64,000 nucleotides of DNA from Thalassia testudinum (Eukaryota; Streptophyta; Magnoliopsida; Alismatales; Hydrocharitaceae), in assembly GCA_037157565.1 (NCBI GenBank), contig JAZHRO010000013.1:36956501-37020500 (forward strand), written 5' to 3'. The notes beneath the pieces are model-generated. The model did not search any database. It worked only from the letters and a program-made list of their open reading frames with translations, and had not been told where the DNA came from. Both the position numbers and the translations under genes were made by a program. This document shows, piece by piece, positions 58,080-64,000 of the stretch; position 1 is the stretch's first letter; every line of letters begins with the position of its first letter.

Positions 58080-61000
58080 CTAAGAACATGATCCGATCAA
58101 TCCCAAGTTGTACAGGTTCCTCCAAACCAAGCTGCCAAGGGAGAACAGCCCCAATCCGCCACCGCCCGGGGCAGCCTCTGGTGGCTCGGCCGCAATGGTG
58201 TCACGTATCGGGGGCGGGTGCCACACCTTGAGGCAATCGAGGCCAATCTGGTGCCGGACGGCATCGATTGTTCTCTCATCTACGTGGTTACCGGCGGAGT
58301 CGGTGACGTAGAAGATGCCGGATGCCGGGTCGTGTTTCGTCGAGATCTCGGCCTTCGTTATCGAGAGGCCGTTCTCGCGGAACGTCCGCGTGATCTCGGA
58401 GAGCAAGCCCGGGCGACCCACAATGCAGAGCTCTAGAGGAAGACCCTTCAATATCATGGATTGAACACAAGGTTAGGTTAGTTAGTTAGTTAATTAAAAC
58501 TCAGAATGAAACTAACTTATGTCATAGACTCGGATGCAAAACAATTTAGACCAGGGATTGAATGACAACACCACCCACCAAGTTTGAGGCAACCGGGAAG
58601 GGATAAGAGCTCAAGCTACGGCAGAGAAGGGGAAAAAAGCACTATTTTAAAATATTTTTCATGGCGTCGATCGGAAATAGCAAGTGCTCAATATTTTGTA
58701 AACCTATATGCATAAGATCGAAAAAAATTAAGGAACGCATGTGAAATATTCATAGTTTATAGAGGTATGCTTGTGAAATTTTCAAAAGGGCAAATTTTAA
58801 GTACTACCGTGCGGGAAGAAACACGCGTACTTCCAAAGTGAAGGCATGACCCTGTGCAGCAAAAGAACAACACGAGGTGACAAAATGTCGCAAGGGAGGA
58901 CAAGCACCACCGCCTGGTCTGCCACAAAGGCTCCAAAGTAAAGGCGGCACGTGAGAATAAAAGTGGTATGGTACGCAAGGAACCTAATAAATAATAAAAA
59001 TAGACCCCTGAGCGTAATTTTTCCGCCCAGGAAACTCCGTCCCAAGCCAAAACTCTTTCCGTAGTCTTTCCAACACCTCGAGAGGAAACTAAGCATAGCC
59101 CTTGCCAGGGGAAGTAAAAAAAAGGAAAAAAAATTAAAAAAAATCTTATTCTAAAATAAATGAAACAAATTAATCACGTATACTCGACTTAACACGTTTT
59201 TCGTAAATTATCTCCGATTTACTTAGCAGATTAATCAATCAAGAACCAAATGAAATAACCCAAATTTCGCCCAACCACAGTATGAGAGGAGGTTAATCGC
59301 CCTTTCAGGGTTACAAACCCACCAAATTAACTTGCAATTTAATCCTTTCGTAGGATAAATAAGAAGATGGATTAATCCTACTTGCACAAACACAAATCGA
59401 GATATCAAAATCCGTACCGCAAAAATAGCTTCTTGGAAGAGTAAAAGCGTTTTTAATTTAATTTAATAAATTGAGGGGAAAAAATTAGAGAGTGCCTATC
59501 GAGTCCCACAGCTAAGAATACGAAGAAAAATGGTACATATACTGTCGGATTCTCTTCAGATCTCACGTCTTCCTCCACTGCAAAATTGAGGTCACAAATT
59601 CCCTGATACAGTCGATAATTAAATTAGATTGGACTTGTGAAAGGTCGTAGGGCTTGCTTAATGTAATTTTAAATAAAACTTTTATCTTACATGTCAGTTG
59701 AACTGCTATAGTAATAAATAGTATAAAAATTTTACTTCCACTTATTTCACCAGTCACCATTTATTATATCATCTTTTACTAATCATATCTCTGTTAACTT
59801 ACTCATATTTATCATATCTATTTCTCATTGATTCAATTTTAATATAAATAAAAATAAATAATAATAATAATAACATATCAACTTTAATTTTAAGAAAATT
59901 TTTGGTAAGAGAAATAAATATAAAAATAACAAATGAGTGACTAAATAAATAAATTTTGATATTTGAATGTTTAGATAAATTAAAATTGTTCATGCAAGTA
60001 ACAAATAAATTAAATGATAAATAAATATAGATTAACTCTCTTAATCCACCCGTAAACCTCTATCAAAAGGAGCCGTAGGTACCCCAATCCTGAAAAATTA
60101 AAAGATAGAATTGCATCGCATCACATCAATGTCGTGCCATTCCAAGATGATGAACCTCACCTTAGATTCTCTCCTCTCAATTGCGGCCTGCAGGCACTGG
60201 ATCACCCTCTGCCTCTCGGCCTCCGAACTTATGGGACTTCCGTCCGCATGCCTTATGTAAAATTCCTGCACCCGCAAGTTCCCAAACCTCAAGCACACGT
60301 ATCATCGAGGATAAAATTAGTGTGATTATACGGGAGACTTAATTGGCAATCCGACGCTTCTAATTTCGTTTACGATCACCAAATTTAGCAGAAGAATTAA
60401 ATTAAAAAAATGTATAGATAATCCCGATGAGAACCTGTCTAGCCATTTCTCTATCGGAATCAATTGTGCCGTGGAACACCACGTAGTCCATATCCGCCAG
60501 CGTGCACACGACGTCATACAGGAGCTTCGCGCGGTCCCTGCAGTGCACGCTCACGATCGAGTACCCCCTCTCGATCCAGTTCTGGACCGAGACCGCGGGT
60601 GCGTGGGTGCCCGCACGCTCGTAGTCCCGGTCCGCGAACATCATCTGGTGGAGCCGCCGCTCCGCGTGGGTGACCCCCGCGTAGGACACAGCTGTCTTGG
60701 CGCTCCGCACGTCGCCGTCGCCCTTCAGCACGTTCTGCAGCCTCCCCTCCACCCTCTGCACCTCCTGGTGAGACAGGCCAATGTGGATATGTATCGATGT
60801 GGACAGAAATATTTTGTTTCGTGAAAATGCATAGAAACTTAACACAATGGCACATCTTGCAAAACATATAGATGTAACGGATCTAATCTTTAATACATGT
60901 GAATTTATTAAGTAAATCTCTTATGCAGTAAAGCGTCGTCATGGGATGAGATCTATTATCATTCAAATAATCACAGTCATTTATGAGCGAAGAAACGTAC

Positions 61001-62746
61001 AGGTGATTTTTTTTAGATGAAAATATAGATAATTTTCTAAGAATATTTTAGGTATATCAATACATTTGATTAATGGATCCCAACACAAAAAAAAATCTAC
61101 GTGAAAAAGGATACCTATCATGATCTCTACTCTTATATTTTAAAATTATTGGCATGAGGGAATGGTAAATGAATAGGCTGCTTATGGGTTCAGTGGCTAC
61201 GTTGATCAAATATTGTTATTGTCATCAAGGTATGACGTTCGTTGATATCACGACAGCTAATGTATAAAATAAAAGAATGGAAACAAGTGTGGTAATTTAT
61301 TGCACCTACTCCGTTGATATTTATAGACACACACCCGCCACAAACCTGGAAAAGGTCATAAAAAGTGACGGAGAGGCAAATTTATTGGTACAGCCACAAT
61401 AGGGGGGCGTGGGTAGGTGGGTTAGGAGGCCGCGGGCTGTGGGTGTTAAGTGAAATTAATTTTTATTTAATTTCACTTAATCTGCCTGTCACATAGGTCG
61501 GGTCACTCCTTTCACCTACTCTTTTACTAATTTCGTAAATCTACTCGCCTTACCAAATATCATCCAATAGACCAATTTTTTATACCGAAGATAAAAAACT
61601 GCAGTGGCCACGAAAGCGATACCAAGTGAGCAATGCCTGTAATTCTGGGAAGACAACTTCGTAGTGGAATTTTAAGAACGTGGGGGAGCTTAAATACGAT
61701 TATTGAAACTTGTCATAAAAACGGGCGCAAAAACCGGTATGGCATGAAATTCGTTCCATTAACATTAAAAAGACACGGAATACGGACGTGCCAAACTGAA
61801 AACAGGACTCATCGAAAAAAGATACTCAAAACAGTAACTATTTTTTTTTTTGCAGTATTATATACAGAGAAAATTGGGTGACATTTGTTTCATCCCTAGC
61901 TCATATCTCTTTTAAACATCAAAATTAACTTATTTCCGCTTATCCTTTAATTCTACCACGTATGAAATTTATCCTATAAAATAAACAAATCCCTTGGTGC
62001 AGGTATGGAGACCCGAAGCAACTTACCTGGGAGTCTTCGATGGGCTCCTTCATGGATATCAGAGACGCGAAGCGGCCGTTGTGCGTCCACACCTTCGCGT
62101 CGACGACGCTGCACTCGAGGTCCGACAGCACCGCGAACACCTCCGAAAGCAGCCCCAGCCGGTCGGTCCCGGTGAGCTCCAGCTCCGTCAATCTGCCACC
62201 ACTTCCGAACGCCCCCGACGCCGTCGTCGAACTCGTCAGCGACTGCAATTTAGCAAAACGAAAGCGACATAAATACCAATTTGAGCAAAAACCAAACTTA
62301 AATTCAGTACCAGCGACATTAGTAGCGAAAGCCATATGCGTATATGTGCATACGATCGACCTCTTCGATGAGGGAGAGGAGGTGCCGGTCATAGAGCTTC
62401 CGGCCATGGCGGTCGGTGATGTGGAAGACGTCCATGAACCACCTCCCGTCGGAGGAGACGTACGCCTTCGCGACCGAGAGGTCGAGGTCCGCGAGCACCT
62501 GCACCGCCTCCAGCAGCTGCATCGCGCGCCTCCGCGCGCTGTCCACCTTCACGAGGGTCGCGGTCGCGCACGCCGCGTTGTCTATCACGACCCTGCGAGA
62601 ACCGAATTCGATCGGGCACGCGCACGAGATAATGAATACAAATGCCATCCAACCAGTGGGAATTAATTAAATCGAACTCACCTCGGCTTGTTCATGCGAT
62701 TCACGAGCTTCTCGTACTCGTCCAGAACGCAGCCGTGCCACTCCAT
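58080..62746 (-). CDS. ACR8: ACT-domain-repeat protein, ACR8-like
   Basis: Six exons: 62682-62746, 62361-62592, 62027-62242, 60435-60764, 60161-60265 and 58080-58445 (stop TAG). All phases agree and give 437 residues, the usual ACR length. Start: [15 protein letters not shown]. Four ACT domains: about 23-95 ([19 protein letters not shown]), 120-185 ([20 protein letters not shown]), 240-305 ([17 protein letters not shown]) and 320-390 ([23 protein letters not shown]). The C-terminus [16 protein letters not shown] is typical of ACR8. ACT domains bind small ligands such as amino acids; the ACR family is thought to sense them and to have a regulatory role, with no catalytic domain. Donor of exon 2 (GAAGAG/GTCGATC) is weak, other splice sites are ordinary. 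Introns reach 1.7 and 1.3 kb. Exons 1-4 are GC-rich, introns AT-rich. ACR8 rather than ACR4 or ACR6 is by recalled similarity. Confidence 0.9.
58446..60160 (-). other. ACR intron 5
   Basis: 1.7 kb and mostly AT-rich, with an (AAT)n run near 59855-59872. The more GC-rich part at 58800-59060 gives a minus-strand open frame with no known motif. No transposon recognised. Confidence 0.6.
60765..62026 (-). other. ACR intron 3
   Basis: 1.26 kb AT-rich intron, acceptor CTCACCAG and donor CAG/GTAAGT. Nothing else recognised in it. Confidence 0.65.
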
Positions 62747-62920
62747 TCTGGTTTGGAATATTGTTCGGAATGTGGGGGTGGAGTGCCGTGTGGCGCTTCT
62801 ACTTTCGTTGGCCTTAAAGGGGAAATCCGCCACTCTTACCGTGGACTGGACCCAACGAAAATGTTTGCTGCGGGGTGGGTGGCAACGGTCGGCGGCGGTG
62901 GGAGTTGGGTTGCGTGGGGG

Positions 62921-62928
62921 TATATAAG
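62921..62928 (-). promoter_or_regulatory. TATA-like box of the ACR gene
   Basis: TATATAAG on the plus strand, read CTTATATA on the minus strand, about 180 bases before the start codon. This is a suitable place for a core promoter with a 5'UTR of roughly 140-150 bases. Confidence 0.5.
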
Positions 62929-62989
62929 CGACCGGGGGTGTCCCGTACCCGCGGGGGTGGAGTTACCGCGGGATGGCATACCGCCGAGG

Positions 62990-63015
62990 CGTGGGGAGGG
63001 GGGTGGGGGGGTGTG
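62990..63015 (+). promoter_or_regulatory. G-rich, quadruplex-prone tract upstream of ACR
   Basis: The plus strand has runs of G4, G6 and G7 separated by single bases. It lies about 70 bases upstream of the TATA-like box, on the template strand for ACR. Confidence 0.45.
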
Positions 63016-63029
63016 GCGGTAAGGTGGTT

Positions 63030-64000
63030 CCGGGTACGGATCTTTTTGACCGAAGCTTGACCTTGAGATAGGCCTATTGGGTGGATGGATGACCGGTTGC
63101 TGTGACCAATGGGAAGGTGACGCGTCGGCACCAGACGGGTTGGGTGCGTGCGTGCGTGCGTGTCGATGTGATTTGGGGTGTGTTGCGTCAAAGGATTCCC
63201 GAAACGTCAGTGTCGGATTTTTATCCTTTGTGTGGGTGTGTGCGTGTCTAACGAGATGCGCAACGATTGGGAATCCTGTGGAGAAAAAAGCTAAACTTAC
63301 GAGGGGGTTGGTGACAATTCCCCAGTTTTGGATCCATATTCACCTCATTATGTTTACCTGTACCGTGGACCACCGTGAGCGTATGTGATTGGATCTGGGT
63401 GATCACGTGGTGAAGTTTGATTAGAGTGAGCGAGCGTTCCAGAGAAAGATGACAAATTTTTAAGGGGGTTGGTGACATTACCCCATTGTTATTCCATGGC
63501 TACCTACAACTTGATGCACTGCGCCGGTATGATCGTATGCAATTGGTTTTCATAGAATATCTATTGCCATTGTACCACGTAGCATACGATTTGGTGAAAT
63601 AGACAACCAAGTGGCACGTTTTTGGAAGCCATGGAAGGGAATGATGTGGAAAGATAGATTGATGAAGAAAGGGGGAGGCAACTTGCGTTATGATGGAAAA
63701 GAGCACCTTGTTGATTCCTTAAGCAATGCGCAACCACTACGAAATTTTAATCACCGATAACAAAAACCCTACCCACACAACCAATGCCTATATCTTTGTC
63801 TAGATGTCCTAAAATTGGAAAATGTATGTAGCTCTTTCCGTGCAAATTAATTAAAGATTACAGGCGCATGAACGCTGTACACCCCCATCCAACCGATGGA
63901 AGTCCAAAGAAATAACGTTGACTGGTTATGCATCAAACGAAATAACTTTCTTTTCTGCGCAAAAAAGTTTTGTAGTTGTTGTAATCATTTGTGCAACCAT
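63030..64000. other. upstream flank of ACR, no gene seen
   Basis: A TGCG repeat lies near 63145-63162. A phrase GGGGGTTGGTGACA.T.CCCCA occurs at about 63303 and again at about 63464. No open frame with a known motif. Confidence 0.5.

Noticed and set aside
60464..60824. plus-strand frames opposite ACR exon 4
   Set aside because: Shadows of the GC-rich exon; the minus strand gives a clear ACT domain.
1..64000. tRNA, rRNA or microRNA genes
   Set aside because: No cloverleaf with A and B boxes and no rRNA segment was recognised by eye. A tRNAscan or Infernal run would be decisive.

Overview
This window is nuclear DNA of a flowering plant. It holds two spliced genes with plant-type architecture: the 3' part of a plant EYA-type phosphatase gene and a complete ACR8-like ACT-domain-repeat gene. 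It also holds Ty1/copia, Athila-type and chromovirus-type Ty3/gypsy, L1-type LINE and hAT remnants, with tRNA-iMet primer sites. The GC-rich ACR exons set in AT-rich introns would fit a monocot or magnoliid, but this is inference; the species cannot be named from the window.

Layout. 1-~3.02 kb: a decayed copia element (minus), cut by the window edge, with protease, integrase and reverse transcriptase traces, a primer binding site and a short 5' LTR. 3.4-18 kb: the last two coding exons of an EYA gene (plus), separated by a 13.9-kb intron. That intron contains an old LINE fragment (plus, 5.3-6.35 kb), a nearly complete L1-type LINE in antisense (6.42-11.94 kb, flanked by a 20-bp target duplication) and a hAT transposase fossil (14.2-14.6 kb). 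18.5-20.35 kb: unassigned.

20.36-49.27 kb is one retrotransposon complex. Its framework is a tandem minus-strand chromovirus-like Ty3/gypsy array with three LTRs and two internal regions. The middle LTR is cut by a 2.36-kb deletion that has microhomology at the junction. Inside the reverse transcriptase/RNase H part of the left unit sits a 13.7-kb Athila-type element (plus), complete with both LTRs and a 5-bp target duplication (GGCAC). All reverse transcriptase reading frames are broken by stops or frameshifts, so none looks autonomous.

49.3-57.7 kb is AT-rich intergenic DNA with only low-complexity and foldback repeats that I can describe. 57.7-62.9 kb is the minus-strand ACR8-like gene: six exons, 437 codons, a TATA-like box and a plausible polyadenylation signal. 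63-64 kb is its upstream flank.

The two cellular genes have no visible functional link; they are convergent neighbours separated by the retroelement nest. I found no defence system, operon or other clearly undescribed machinery. The most interesting material is structural: the three-LTR tandem, the microhomology scar, the array of GACGTC palindromes in the gypsy U3, and the heavily invaded EYA intron.
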